Below the pieces are notes generated by a model. That model saw nothing but the letters and a program-made list of their open reading frames with translations, ran no database searches and was not told where the DNA came from. The translations under genes and the position numbers were made by a program. Positions 8,861-18,075 of a DNA stretch of 64,000 nucleotides are shown here, in pieces; positions within the stretch are counted from its first letter, which is position 1; each line of letters opens with the position of its first letter. Source of the stretch: Bacteroidia bacterium (GTDB taxonomy: Bacteria; Bacteroidota; Bacteroidia; Palsa-965); assembly GCA_023151315.1 (NCBI GenBank), contig JAKLJE010000007.1, positions 99,041 through 163,040 of the forward strand. Reading direction: 5' to 3'.

Positions 8861-9696
8861 TCGCCGAATTGTTTTCGTTTCGTAAACGGATCTATGGAAT
8901 ACTGCAAACGATGCGCGTTCACTGTGAACTTTCCATCCTTTATAAATGCGAATATCTGTTTGCCCACGGTTTCAAAATCATGATACATCTCATCGTGATT
9001 ATTCAGTGTGTAGAAAAAATCATCGCAAGGCTGATTTCTGCCTGCCACTGTCCAGTCCAGCGGACCGAGTTCCATAACCGATTTCCTGTGATGACGTACG
9101 AGTTTCGTTGCGCGGCTTTCGATAATCAAACCAATATTAATTGTCGTATCGTTCGTGATCGGCTCATATGGAATCGTGGAGAATTCACGCACGATATCAC
9201 CTTCGAGTAAGCGAACAATCACAGGCAGATCTTTATGGAGTGCATAAGGAGCGCGTTCCTGCAAAGGACTTCTGTCGTATACAATCGTTGCGATATTATT
9301 CTGCGGATTCTTCCGCATCCATCTGTTCAGCGTCCATGAGCCAATGATATAACTGAATACATGCAGTTTTTTATACTCGCTAAGTTTATGTTTTGTGATG
9401 TATCGATCGAGATTGGAAACGCATGCGTTCAGCGAATCACGACTGATGTAAGATGGAATGAACACATCATATCCTTTGCCACGGAAATAATCGGCAATGT
9501 CGCCCACGCCTTCTGAACGTGAACCAAAACCCGGGATAATCAACAACGCTTCTTTGTTTGAGCGTGCGATTGAATCATTTTCAATGATGGCGTATTCCTT
9601 CTTTTTCCATTCCTCTACCCCCGCACCGGTGAAGAGCAAAGTGCAAATAACAGCCACAACCGGAATCAGAATACGCTTATATGAATTGTACTGCAT
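8857..9696 (-). CDS. Alpha/beta-hydrolase-like protein, first gene of the phospholipid cluster
   Basis: A 279-residue protein with an N-terminal hydrophobic segment (about 9-27; signal peptide or anchor). ALLIIPGFGSRSEGVGDIADYF resembles the first strand and oxyanion region of alpha/beta hydrolases, and the later NNHDEMYHDFETV could hold the catalytic His. The expected nucleophile elbow GxSxG is not canonical: the corresponding place reads HVFSYIIGSW. It may be a divergent lipase-like enzyme or a non-catalytic homologue. It overlaps the next gene by 4 nt (ATGA). E. coli ynbC, next to ynbAB, also has an alpha/beta-hydrolase part (from memory), which supports a shared pathway. Confidence 0.65.
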   Translation of the reverse strand: MQYNSYKRILIPVVAVICTLLFTGAGVEEWKKKEYAIIENDSIARSNKEALLIIPGFGSRSEGVGDIADYFRGKGYDVFIPSYISRDSLNACVSNLDRYITKHKLSEYKKLHVFSYIIGSWTLNRWMRKNPQNNIATIVYDRSPLQERAPYALHKDLPVIVRLLEGDIVREFSTIPYEPITNDTTINIGLIIESRATKLVRHHRKSVMELGPLDWTVAGRNQPCDDFFYTLNNHDEMYHDFETVGKQIFAFIKDGKFTVNAHRLQYSIDPFTKRKQFGE

Positions 9697-9911
9697 ACGT
9701 CCTTATTACGATACGAATGTATATCTTATGCAATACTCAACCGTGGCAAGTATTACTATTTAGACCGATTAAAAGAATTGAAAATCGCAAATCCGAACAG
9801 TTCTCATTCAAAAACCGCGGAAGCAGATACAGATGGGTCAAAAGAGTAAGAATCCCCGCAAATAAAGCCTGCAAGGCGGTACGTATATCCGGAGAAATAC
9901 TGAACGGGAGA

Positions 9912-11357
9912 CTATTTCAGTTTCACACAAACGTTTTTCGGCTCGGTAAAGAAGCGTAAAGCTTCGAATCCGCCTTCGCGACCAACGCCGGAACTTTTCA
10001 TACCTCCGAACGGTGTACGCAGATCGCGCAGCAACCAGCAGTTGATCCAGATGATTCCGCTTTGAATTTTACCCGCCATACGATGTGCACGCGTGAGATT
10101 TTCTGTCCACACTGATGCAGCAAGTCCGTACATGGTGCTGTTTGCCATGGTGAGTACTTCTTCTTCGGTATCAAACGGCATAATCGTTACCACCGGCCCG
10201 AATATTTCTTCCATGTTGGTGCGGCAGTTGTACGCAAGACCTTCAATGATTGTAGGTTCGATGAACCATCCGTCTTTCAGATCGCCATCGAGAACAGCTC
10301 TTTTTCCTCCGCATAAAACTTTTCCGCCTTCCTGCTGTGCGAGTTCTATGTAGGAAAGTATTTTCTCCATGTGCGGTTTCGAAACAATCGCACCCATGCG
10401 TGTTTTTTCGTCTGCAGGATTTCCCGGCTTCAATTGTGATACACGCTCCACGAATGCCGCTTTGAACTTTTCGTAAATCGGGCGCTCGACAAAAATGCGT
10501 GAACCGCAAAGACAGATTTCTCCCTGATTTGCGAATGAAGATTGCACGGTTGTTTTGAGCATATTCTCAAAATCGCAATCAGCGAAAATGATATTCGGAT
10601 TTTTTCCTCCGAGCTCCAATGAAAGTTTCTTGAACATCGGCGCTGCTGTTGCTGCAATCGCTGCGCCGGTTTTTGTTCCACCGGTAAATGAAATAGCTTT
10701 CACTTCAGGATGCTCAACAATCGCTTGTCCGCAACTGCCTCCAAGTCCGTGTACAATGTTCAGAACGCCTGCAGGTAATCCGGCTTCAATGCACGCTTTC
10801 GAAAAAAGATAGGCGGTCATCGGAGTTACTTCCGAAGGTTTCGCCACAACACAGTTTCCTGCTGCGATTGCCGGAGCAATTTTCCAGGTGAATAAATACA
10901 ACGGTAAATTCCATGGAGAAATACAGCCAACAACACCAATCGGTGAACGCATGGTGTAATTGATAGCAGTATCTTCCATGATGTGCGACTCCGCTGCGTA
11001 ATGCATGATTGCCGTTGCGAAGAATTCCATGTTGGAAACTGCACGTGGAATATCAACCATTCCCGCAGTATGTACACTCTTTCCGTTGTCTTTCGATTCC
11101 GCCTCAACAAACATCTTCATGTCGCGCTCAATGATGGAAGCAATCTTCATCATGATCTTCGAGCGCTTTTCGGTTGGCGTTACAGACCACGCAGGAAACG
11201 CAGCCTTCGCGGCATCAACAGCGAGCTGCACATCGGCCGCATCGGAATCCGGAATCAAAGAATATACTTTTCCTGTAGCAGGATGATAGTTATCGATGTA
11301 CTTGCCTTTCAAAGGCGCAATCAACTTTCCGTTGATGTAGTTTTCGAGTTTTTCCAT
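9912..11357 (-). CDS. Aldehyde dehydrogenase (2-aminomuconate/2-hydroxymuconate semialdehyde dehydrogenase-like)
   Basis: A 481-residue NAD(P)-dependent aldehyde dehydrogenase of normal family length. The catalytic residues are in place: Asn149 (SPWN), Glu248 (LELGGKN) and Cys282 (ANQGEICLCGSRIFV). The C-terminal CWLLRDLRTPFGGMKSSG is characteristic of the ALDH8A1 / muconate-semialdehyde branch, which acts in aromatic or kynurenine degradation, so that substrate class is the best guess. No other genes of such a pathway flank it. It seems to be transcribed alone from a promoter just upstream. Confidence 0.88.
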   Translation of the reverse strand: MEKLENYINGKLIAPLKGKYIDNYHPATGKVYSLIPDSDAADVQLAVDAAKAAFPAWSVTPTEKRSKIMMKIASIIERDMKMFVEAESKDNGKSVHTAGMVDIPRAVSNMEFFATAIMHYAAESHIMEDTAINYTMRSPIGVVGCISPWNLPLYLFTWKIAPAIAAGNCVVAKPSEVTPMTAYLFSKACIEAGLPAGVLNIVHGLGGSCGQAIVEHPEVKAISFTGGTKTGAAIAATAAPMFKKLSLELGGKNPNIIFADCDFENMLKTTVQSSFANQGEICLCGSRIFVERPIYEKFKAAFVERVSQLKPGNPADEKTRMGAIVSKPHMEKILSYIELAQQEGGKVLCGGKRAVLDGDLKDGWFIEPTIIEGLAYNCRTNMEEIFGPVVTIMPFDTEEEVLTMANSTMYGLAASVWTENLTRAHRMAGKIQSGIIWINCWLLRDLRTPFGGMKSSGVGREGGFEALRFFTEPKNVCVKLK

Positions 11358-11368
11358 GGCTTATCCAC

Positions 11369-11376
11369 CAAAATTA
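11369..11376 (-). promoter_or_regulatory. -7 promoter element of the aldehyde dehydrogenase gene
   Basis: Read on the minus strand this is TAATTTTG, a perfect TAnnTTTG match ending 11 nt before the ATG at 11357. Confidence 0.5.
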
Positions 11377-11380
11377 CGCA

Positions 11381-13360
11381 CTAAAACTTAACGCCAATCA
11401 GGCACACATCATCTATCTGCTCCAGATTACCTTTCCATTCGTCAAAAACGCGTTCCATATGCGTTTTCTGTTCAGAACATGACTTGGAGTTCACCGCGCA
11501 AAGCGTTTCCTTCAGTTGGCGGTATTTGAATTTTTTACCTCTCGGACCACCAAACTGATCTGCGAAACCATCGGTAAACAAACAGATCTGGTCTCCACTC
11601 ATGATATCGATGTTCCGTGTTGTGAACGGAACAAGATCGTCTTCGAAATAAAATCCCACCGGAGTTTTGTCGGCATGAAATTCTGTCAACTCTCCGTTGC
11701 GTAAACGATAAACTGAATTGTATGCGCCGGCAAACTGAACAGTGAATTTCTTTTTGTTGTAAACGATTACACTGATGTCCATCCCGTCTTTAACGCCCTT
11801 GCCATCGCTGTTCTTTTGGAGAAAGGCAATAAGATTCTTTCGCATGCGACTTAAAATTGCAGCGGGCTCTGTAATACCGTGTTCGTTCACTGCTTCATTG
11901 AGCAAGTTTGTCCCGATCACACTCATGAATGCACCGGGAACACCATGACCGGTACAATCGCCCACTGCGAGGATGACATCATCTCCGCTTTGTTCTACCC
12001 AGTAGAAATCTCCGCTCACGATATCTCGCGGGCGGAACATGATGAATGAATCCGCGAAGTGTTGCGCTATTTGTGAATCCGCAGGGAGAATGGATTGCTG
12101 AATATGACTTGCATAAGTAATACTGTCAGTAATGTCGCGGTTCTTAGATTCGATAATACTGTTTTTCTCTTCGAGCACGTGGTTCTGACTTGCAATAAAA
12201 TTCTTCAGCTTTCGTGTACGGAAGAACATCACTGCTGTGATAATGAGAATAAGAAAAATCGCTGCAGCAACATAGAACAACTTCTCTGTTTGCGCCCGGG
12301 CGTGATCTGTATCGGCTTTCTGCTTTTCAAGCTGCTTCTCTTTCTCAGATAAAGCGAGTTTCTTTTCCAATGCGGCGATACTGTTGATCTTTTCTATGTT
12401 AAGAATCCTGCTGTTGAGTTCTGTTAAACGCGTCATCGTTTCCAGCGCTTCCTTAAACATTTCTCGTTTGCGATAGTAATCAATACGCACTTCATAGGCT
12501 TCTGCTAATTCGTGCATCATGTTTCCTTCAAGCGCAATTGATTCAGCCAATACAAGACAGGAGTCGGCAGAGGAATAATTATTCATCGCGAGAAACGATA
12601 TAGCGAGACGAGTATTGATTGTAGGTATGGCGTCTTCCATTTCAAACTTCGTTGCCACGCGCGAAGCAGCGCTCAGCCACGTTACAGCTTCCGCGAATTT
12701 TCCCTGTGCATGACGCAAGCCTCCGAGATTCTGGAAATAATAGTAATGATTCTCAACTGTGTCTTTGCCAATGAGCTGATACACTTCAGACAAATCAGCT
12801 TCTGCTTTGTCGTATTGCTTACTATCTGTATGATCGAGACTGATATTCAGCAAGGCGGAGATCAATCCTTCATGATCATCGCTGCGGCGATACATCTCAA
12901 CCGATTTCTCCAGTAACGCCACTGATTCCGCTTCATTTCCAATACGACCCTGAAGAATCGATTTCAGTTTGAGAACGTATGCAATACCGGCATTATCGTT
13001 GTGCTCACGGTAAATCACTTCCGCTTCATTCAGTTTCTTCTCTGCATCTTCGAGATCTGACTTTAATAAGTGATATCGTCCCTGAAAAGAAAGAGCCTTG
13101 GCTATTAATAAAGGTTGATTCGATTCTTCTGCGCAACGCTGCGCTTGTATTGCCAGGGTGTTGGATGAGTCGGGATTTGAAAAATACAATTGCGCGGATG
13201 ACTGCAACATTGCAGCACAATCGCTGTTAGACTGTGCGTGTAAAAGTGAAGATGCGAGAAGGGAAAATACAACTACCGAATGTACTCTGAAGTTTCGGCA
13301 CCTGACGGAATTTTTAAATGATGACAGGGATTCAAATCCGTATGCCCACAATGCATACAT
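11381..13360 (-). CDS. TPR repeat, membrane-anchored SpoIIE-type phosphatase (third of tandem set)
   Basis: About 659 residues if started at the ATG at 13360. The frame is open upstream to 13678, but that stretch is antisense-free coding sequence of the previous gene in another frame, so it is rejected as coding. The chosen start overlaps the previous gene by 29 nt and yields a long signal peptide ending LLHAQ; TTG at 13351 is an alternative. TPR repeats, one membrane helix (FYVAAAIFLILIITAVMFF), a short coiled coil and a SpoIIE/PP2C domain follow. Metal-site motifs are VGDCTGHGVPGAFMS, FTDGFADQFGG and DDVCLIGVKF. It is likely co-transcribed with its two paralogues. Confidence 0.88.
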   Translation of the reverse strand: MYALWAYGFESLSSFKNSVRCRNFRVHSVVVFSLLASSLLHAQSNSDCAAMLQSSAQLYFSNPDSSNTLAIQAQRCAEESNQPLLIAKALSFQGRYHLLKSDLEDAEKKLNEAEVIYREHNDNAGIAYVLKLKSILQGRIGNEAESVALLEKSVEMYRRSDDHEGLISALLNISLDHTDSKQYDKAEADLSEVYQLIGKDTVENHYYYFQNLGGLRHAQGKFAEAVTWLSAASRVATKFEMEDAIPTINTRLAISFLAMNNYSSADSCLVLAESIALEGNMMHELAEAYEVRIDYYRKREMFKEALETMTRLTELNSRILNIEKINSIAALEKKLALSEKEKQLEKQKADTDHARAQTEKLFYVAAAIFLILIITAVMFFRTRKLKNFIASQNHVLEEKNSIIESKNRDITDSITYASHIQQSILPADSQIAQHFADSFIMFRPRDIVSGDFYWVEQSGDDVILAVGDCTGHGVPGAFMSVIGTNLLNEAVNEHGITEPAAILSRMRKNLIAFLQKNSDGKGVKDGMDISVIVYNKKKFTVQFAGAYNSVYRLRNGELTEFHADKTPVGFYFEDDLVPFTTRNIDIMSGDQICLFTDGFADQFGGPRGKKFKYRQLKETLCAVNSKSCSEQKTHMERVFDEWKGNLEQIDDVCLIGVKF

Positions 13361-15305
13361 CATCGATCTGCTCCAACTCTCCCTTCCATGCATTGAATAC
13401 ATTTTCAAGTTCATTACGCTGAATCTCTGCCGGCTTTTCTGCAAGCTGTCCGAACAATTCGCGCAAGCGCGAGTGTTTGAATTTCTTTCCTTTCTCTCCA
13501 CCGAACTGATCCGCAAATCCATCTGTATAAAGATAAAGCATATCGCCTTTCTCAACACTGAATTTAAATTTCCTGAAAGGCTCGCGTTTTTCTCCTTTGC
13601 CCACAGGCATTTTATCGGTTTCTCCGTCAACAATTTTTCCCTGCGAAACCAGAATCGGTGTTGCATTAGCGGCTGCATAACTTAACTCTCCGGAAGTTTT
13701 GTCTATGCAAATCAACGTTCCGTCCATTCCATCCTGCGCTCCGTCTTGTGAAATGTGCGCAATAAGTTTTTCCCGCACGTAATTCAGTATCGCATCCGGC
13801 TCGGAAATATTCTTCTCGGTTATCGCTTCATTCAGGAAAGAAATGTTCAGCAAACTCATAAAAGCACCCGGGACTCCGTGACCGGTTGAATCGCAGACAG
13901 CCAGATAAAAGCGTCCCTGCATCTCAGTAGCCCAGTAAAAATCACCGCTTACAATGTCCTTCGGCTGATAAAGTGCGAAATAATTCCGCAGATGTGATCT
14001 CAGGAAATCATCATGCGCAAGCAACGTGTATTGAATACGTTTCGCATAGCGAATACTGTCGAAAACTTCACGACTCTTTTCTTCAACAAGCACTTTCTGC
14101 TGTTCGATGATGGATTTCTGCCTTCTGATAATTCTGAATCTTGAAAAAAGAAATACAGAGAATGCGGCAACCAGCAACAATACTGTTGAGATGAGAATGA
14201 TCCATAATGTCTGTCGCTTATTACTTTCCTCTGCAAGTGCATCACGCTTCTCCTGTTCCTTCTGCAACGCGAGTTTTTCATTCTCAAATTCGTATTTCAA
14301 TTCAAGTTTCTCGGCGTTGCTGTTGGCTTCTTCGATGTTCACGGAGTCCTTGAGTCTTGTATATTTTCTGAATGCGTTCAATGCATCTGCCGGACGTTTG
14401 GTTGCCTCGTACAAATCCGAAAGTTGTCCCCAAATCGATGCTGAGAGATCAAGTGTGCCCAAAGCTTCCGACAACGTATCCGCTTCGAGTAAATAACGCT
14501 CGGCCTTCGCGTATTGTTTGTTCATCAAATACATTGTCCCCAATGTACTCAGCGAAGAAGCTACTCCGCGTTTATCCTGAACTTCCCTGCGTAACTTCAG
14601 GCTTTGCTGAAAGTAGAATTCAGCGCTGTCAATATTACCCGTATTCTGATGAACCAAGCCTATGTTCATTAAACACGTCGCCTCACCTTTTCGGTCTTTC
14701 ATCTCCCTCTTAAGTTCAAGCGCCTGACGGTAATAATTGAATGCTTTATCGTACTCCTTCAGGTAATCGTAAGCAGCTCCGATATTGATCAACGTGCTCG
14801 ACATCGCTTTCTGATCGCCGGCTTCTTTCTTGATGCCCAACGTAATCAGGTAACATTCCAGAGCTTTCTGATAATTCTTCTGACTGGCGTAAACAATTCC
14901 CATATTGTTGTACACCTGCCCCATTCCTTTGCGGTGATTCAATTTCGTGAAAACGTCCAGCGCTTCGTAACTCAGGTTCAGTGCTTCGGTATAGTTGCCG
15001 ATATACCAGTACGTAACCGCCATGTCCTGATTCGCTGTTGCGATTCCGGTTTGATAACTGATGATTTCAGAAAGTTCTTTCGCCTTTGTTCCGTAATAAA
15101 GTGCAGAATCGTATTTGCTCTCAACGTTGGCAATTTTTCCCAGTCGCAGATAACATGTCACTTTGTTACTGTCATCCGGAAGCGTTTTTATTAGTGCGCG
15201 AAGAGAATCTGCATTTCCGAAATTATGCGTCTGGGCTCCAACGCGGAACGTCGCAAGCAGGATAAAAACTGAGAGTATTGCTTTAAGTCGAAACACTACC
15301 TGCAA
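13332..15305 (-). CDS. TPR repeat, membrane-anchored SpoIIE-type phosphatase (second of tandem set)
   Basis: A 657-residue paralogue: signal peptide (1-24, ending VGAQ), five or more TPRs with very regular spacing (NNMGIVYASQKNYQKALECY, then INIGAAYDYLKEYDKAFNYY), a charged coiled coil, a membrane helix (about 370-392), a second coiled coil and a SpoIIE domain. Metal-site motifs are VCDSTGHGVPGAFMS, LYTDGFADQFGG and DDVCIVGIRI. It starts 20 nt behind the truncated paralogue and overlaps the next one by 29 nt, so the three are probably one mRNA. Role as for the gene at 27: periplasmic TPR input, cytoplasmic phosphatase output, partner unknown. Confidence 0.9.
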   Translation of the reverse strand: MQVVFRLKAILSVFILLATFRVGAQTHNFGNADSLRALIKTLPDDSNKVTCYLRLGKIANVESKYDSALYYGTKAKELSEIISYQTGIATANQDMAVTYWYIGNYTEALNLSYEALDVFTKLNHRKGMGQVYNNMGIVYASQKNYQKALECYLITLGIKKEAGDQKAMSSTLINIGAAYDYLKEYDKAFNYYRQALELKREMKDRKGEATCLMNIGLVHQNTGNIDSAEFYFQQSLKLRREVQDKRGVASSLSTLGTMYLMNKQYAKAERYLLEADTLSEALGTLDLSASIWGQLSDLYEATKRPADALNAFRKYTRLKDSVNIEEANSNAEKLELKYEFENEKLALQKEQEKRDALAEESNKRQTLWIILISTVLLLVAAFSVFLFSRFRIIRRQKSIIEQQKVLVEEKSREVFDSIRYAKRIQYTLLAHDDFLRSHLRNYFALYQPKDIVSGDFYWATEMQGRFYLAVCDSTGHGVPGAFMSLLNISFLNEAITEKNISEPDAILNYVREKLIAHISQDGAQDGMDGTLICIDKTSGELSYAAANATPILVSQGKIVDGETDKMPVGKGEKREPFRKFKFSVEKGDMLYLYTDGFADQFGGEKGKKFKHSRLRELFGQLAEKPAEIQRNELENVFNAWKGELEQIDDVCIVGIRI

Positions 15306-15325
15306 TATACGAAAGGAATGTCGGT

Positions 15326-16576
15326 TTATTTCAAACCGTCGGGTGATTTCATCTGATCAATCTGCGTGCGCTGGGACTCAATAGTCAATCTGTCTCTGCG
15401 TCGACCCACAAGCAGCACCGTGATCACGATAATCGCAATGAGAATCATTGCAAACGTTGCAGCTCCTGCAGTGATCATGATCATACGATAGTCCTTCTGC
15501 GTTTCAATATTGCCGGCCTGAATGTTCATGCGCTTCATCTCAAGATCCTTTCGCTCTTCATCGTAACGAGCTGCAATTTCCGCCATGCGAATACTGTTCT
15601 CCTCATTGTAAATGGAATCACTGAACTTCTTGAACAGAACCTGCGATTCAAAAGCATTTCTATAATCGCCCAGCGCTTTGTAATCATCGGCAAGTGATTC
15701 ATACAATCCGCGCAGACCTTCCACATAACCCATATCTGTTGCAACTTCCAACGCATTACGATGTGTGTCAACAGCGTCATTGAGTTTTCCCGACATACGT
15801 TGCGTATTGCCAATGTTAATTGCAGCGTCAACCATCATGGTTTTCTCTCCGTTCTCTTCAGCAATCTGAAATGATTTTGCGAAAACCAGCGCGGCACTGT
15901 CCAATCGGTTCAGATGCTGTAAACAAACTCCTTCATTGTTGAGCGCTTGTGCTTCGAGCAAAGGATCGTCAATCTTCTTTGCGAGTTTGTAAGTAAGCGA
16001 GCTGTAATATCGCGCCTGATCATCGTCGCCCTCAGCAAGATAAATCCCTCCGATGTTCAGATACACAATAGCGAGGCGCTCATAATCTTCGCCTTCTTCC
16101 AGCAATACCTGAGCGCGACGGTAATATTCCAATGCGAGTTCATTGTTGCGCTGATCGCTGTAAATATTCCCGAGGTTGATGCAACTTCTCGCCTCACCGT
16201 TTGAGTCGCCTATGCGCTCGCGAATTCGTAATGCCTGAAGATGTGTTGCTGCTGCTGAAGTCAGATCTCCGCGACGATATTGAAGAACCCCTATCGTAGA
16301 CAAAGACATCGCTTCACCTTTACCGAATCCCAGTTTAACGGACAACTCTTTCGCTTCCACGGCATCCTTCATCGCACTTTGCGGATCATCAGCACGGGAG
16401 ATCCATGCCGTCCGCAACAGATTATTCACTCTGTTGGTGTCTGCCGGTTGCTCTCTGAGAACAGTACGCAGACTGTCGAGCTCGTTGTTTTGAGCGACTG
16501 CAACATTGAGAAACAGCAGTGCTACAGAGAGAAAATATGTTTTAAGAAGCGGATTCATGCTCTTGGTCAGTCGCAA
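15326..16576 (-). CDS. TPR membrane protein, SpoIIE-type paralogue lacking the phosphatase domain
   Basis: A 416-residue protein with signal peptide (ending VAVAQN), TPR repeats to about 330 and one membrane helix (about 362-386: MITAGAATFAMILIAIIVITVLLVG), after which only some 28 residues remain (RRRDRLTIESQRTQIDQM). The two following genes share this architecture but continue into a coiled coil and SpoIIE domain. No phosphatase remnant follows: the next gene begins 20 nt later with its own signal peptide. It may be a sensor-only partner or a natural truncation. First gene of the minus-strand set, divergent from hemA. Confidence 0.85.
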   Translation of the reverse strand: MRLTKSMNPLLKTYFLSVALLFLNVAVAQNNELDSLRTVLREQPADTNRVNNLLRTAWISRADDPQSAMKDAVEAKELSVKLGFGKGEAMSLSTIGVLQYRRGDLTSAAATHLQALRIRERIGDSNGEARSCINLGNIYSDQRNNELALEYYRRAQVLLEEGEDYERLAIVYLNIGGIYLAEGDDDQARYYSSLTYKLAKKIDDPLLEAQALNNEGVCLQHLNRLDSAALVFAKSFQIAEENGEKTMMVDAAINIGNTQRMSGKLNDAVDTHRNALEVATDMGYVEGLRGLYESLADDYKALGDYRNAFESQVLFKKFSDSIYNEENSIRMAEIAARYDEERKDLEMKRMNIQAGNIETQKDYRMIMITAGAATFAMILIAIIVITVLLVGRRRDRLTIESQRTQIDQMKSPDGLK

Positions 16577-16624
16577 ATATGATAAAAATCAGAATGCGGT
16601 AATATGTTGATATATAGCTGCTTG

Positions 16625-16632
16625 CAAATGTA
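16625..16632 (-). promoter_or_regulatory. Candidate -7 element for the TPR phosphatase operon
   Basis: TACATTTG on the minus strand matches TAnnTTTG; it lies 48 nt before the ATG at 16576, in the divergent region shared with hemA. Confidence 0.45.
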
Positions 16633-16642
16633 GGAATTCGCT

Positions 16643-16669
16643 TTGACAGAGATTGACAGAACCTTGACA
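16643..16669. promoter_or_regulatory. Three TTGACA direct repeats between the TPR operon and hemA
   Basis: TTGACA occurs at 16643, 16653 and 16664, spaced 10 and 11 nt (one helical turn), just upstream of hemA. Because this phylum does not use the sigma-70 -35 box TTGACA, a regulator-binding site is more likely than three -35 boxes; this is inference. Confidence 0.35.
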
Positions 16670-16685
16670 ATCCTGTGCTCTTACA

Positions 16686-17948
16686 ATGGCAATTTTGCAT
16701 CAGCAACACAGGTTTGTGCAGAAGATAGCTCTGATATCATTTTCTCATCACAATGTAGGCGTTCAGGATGTCGGACGTTTCCACATCGATGAATCGCGTC
16801 GTGCCTCAGTTCTCAACGAATTGAAATCACGTTGCGGGATTGCAGAGCTTATGTATCTCTCTACCTGCAACCGTGTTGAATTCCTCCTCGTAGCAGAAAG
16901 TGAAGCAAGCGACCGCTTCGTGAATTCTTTCCTCACCGAACTATTCGCGCTGCTTGGTCTTGATAACGGAACAGTATCTGCAGACAATGCGCTGGTGTTT
17001 ACCGGTGAAGCTGCTCTGCGCCACATGTTCCGTGTTGCTGCATCGCTTGACTCACTCGTGGTTGGTGAACGCGAAATCATCACACAGGTTCGCAAAGCTT
17101 ACGATGATTCGGTAGAGAATGGCCTGAGCGGAGATACAGTCCGCATCATGGTGAAGAAAACCATTCACGTTGCTAAAGAAGTTTATACTGCAACGGATAT
17201 CGCACGCAATCCGGTATCGGTTGTTTCATTGGCTTATCGCCGTCTACGTGAACTGAACGTTCCGTTGGATGCCCGTTTCATAGTGATCGGTGCAGGCGTT
17301 ACAAATACCGCAATGCTGCGTTACCTGCACAAGCATGGTTATCGCAGCTTCTCAATTTTCAACCGCAGTCTGCCAAATGCAGAGAAGCTTGCTGAAGAAA
17401 TCGGAGCACGTGCATTCACTCTTGCCGAACTTGAAAATTTCAAAGACGGGTTTGATGTGATTGTAACCTGCACGGCAAGTGAACAGGCTGTAATCACAGA
17501 ACCGTTGTATCGTTCACTGGCAGGAAACGATCGCTCACGCAAAGTGGTGATTGATCTTGCCGTTCCTAACGATCTTGACGAGGCGATTCTGAACAACTGG
17601 GAAATCAATCTGATTGCAGTGAACAACCTTCAGGATGTTGCAAAACAAAACCTGAAAGAGCGCGAGCGTTCCATTGAAGACTGTCATGCCATCATCGACA
17701 GAAACCTTGCTGAATTCCGTCACAATTTCCGTCAGCGCCAGGTTGAACTGGCAATGCAGGTCGTTCCTCAGAAAGTGAAAGAGATTCGCGAGACAGCACT
17801 CAACTCTGTTTTTGCAAAAGAAATCGATCAGATGGATCCGCAGGCGAAAGAAGTTCTCGATAAAGTCATTGCTTACATGGAGAAGAAATATATTTCCGTT
17901 CCAATGAAGATGGCGAGAGAGATTCTTACTGATGAAACCGCTAAGTAG
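16686..17948 (+). CDS. hemA: Glutamyl-tRNA reductase
   Basis: A 420-residue enzyme reducing glutamyl-tRNA to glutamate-1-semialdehyde, the first step of tetrapyrrole synthesis by the C5 route. The nucleophile is Cys61 in LSTCNRVEF, substrate-binding residues lie in SLVVGEREIITQVRKAY (about 122-138), the NADPH domain carries VIGAGVTNTAMLRYL, and the helical dimerisation domain ends the protein. About 12 residues precede the conserved start of the family (ALISFSHHNVGVQ), so a slightly later start cannot be excluded. hemCD follows 127 nt downstream. Confidence 0.95.
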   Translation: MAILHQQHRFVQKIALISFSHHNVGVQDVGRFHIDESRRASVLNELKSRCGIAELMYLSTCNRVEFLLVAESEASDRFVNSFLTELFALLGLDNGTVSADNALVFTGEAALRHMFRVAASLDSLVVGEREIITQVRKAYDDSVENGLSGDTVRIMVKKTIHVAKEVYTATDIARNPVSVVSLAYRRLRELNVPLDARFIVIGAGVTNTAMLRYLHKHGYRSFSIFNRSLPNAEKLAEEIGARAFTLAELENFKDGFDVIVTCTASEQAVITEPLYRSLAGNDRSRKVVIDLAVPNDLDEAILNNWEINLIAVNNLQDVAKQNLKERERSIEDCHAIIDRNLAEFRHNFRQRQVELAMQVVPQKVKEIRETALNSVFAKEIDQMDPQAKEVLDKVIAYMEKKYISVPMKMAREILTDETAK

Positions 17949-18075
17949 TTCACAGTTTATACGTTCACAGTTGTGAGTTCCGGGTTGGGCTGTCTATTTC
18001 AAAAGACACTATGCGAACCCTATGTAATTCTCATGTGCCTATGTGGTAGATTTGTTTATCATAAGATAAAGGACT

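Noticed and set aside
13361-13678. In-frame N-terminal extension of the third TPR/SpoIIE gene by 106 residues
   Set aside because: It overlaps the end of the preceding same-strand phosphatase gene, has no domain sense, and would put the signal peptide deep inside the protein.
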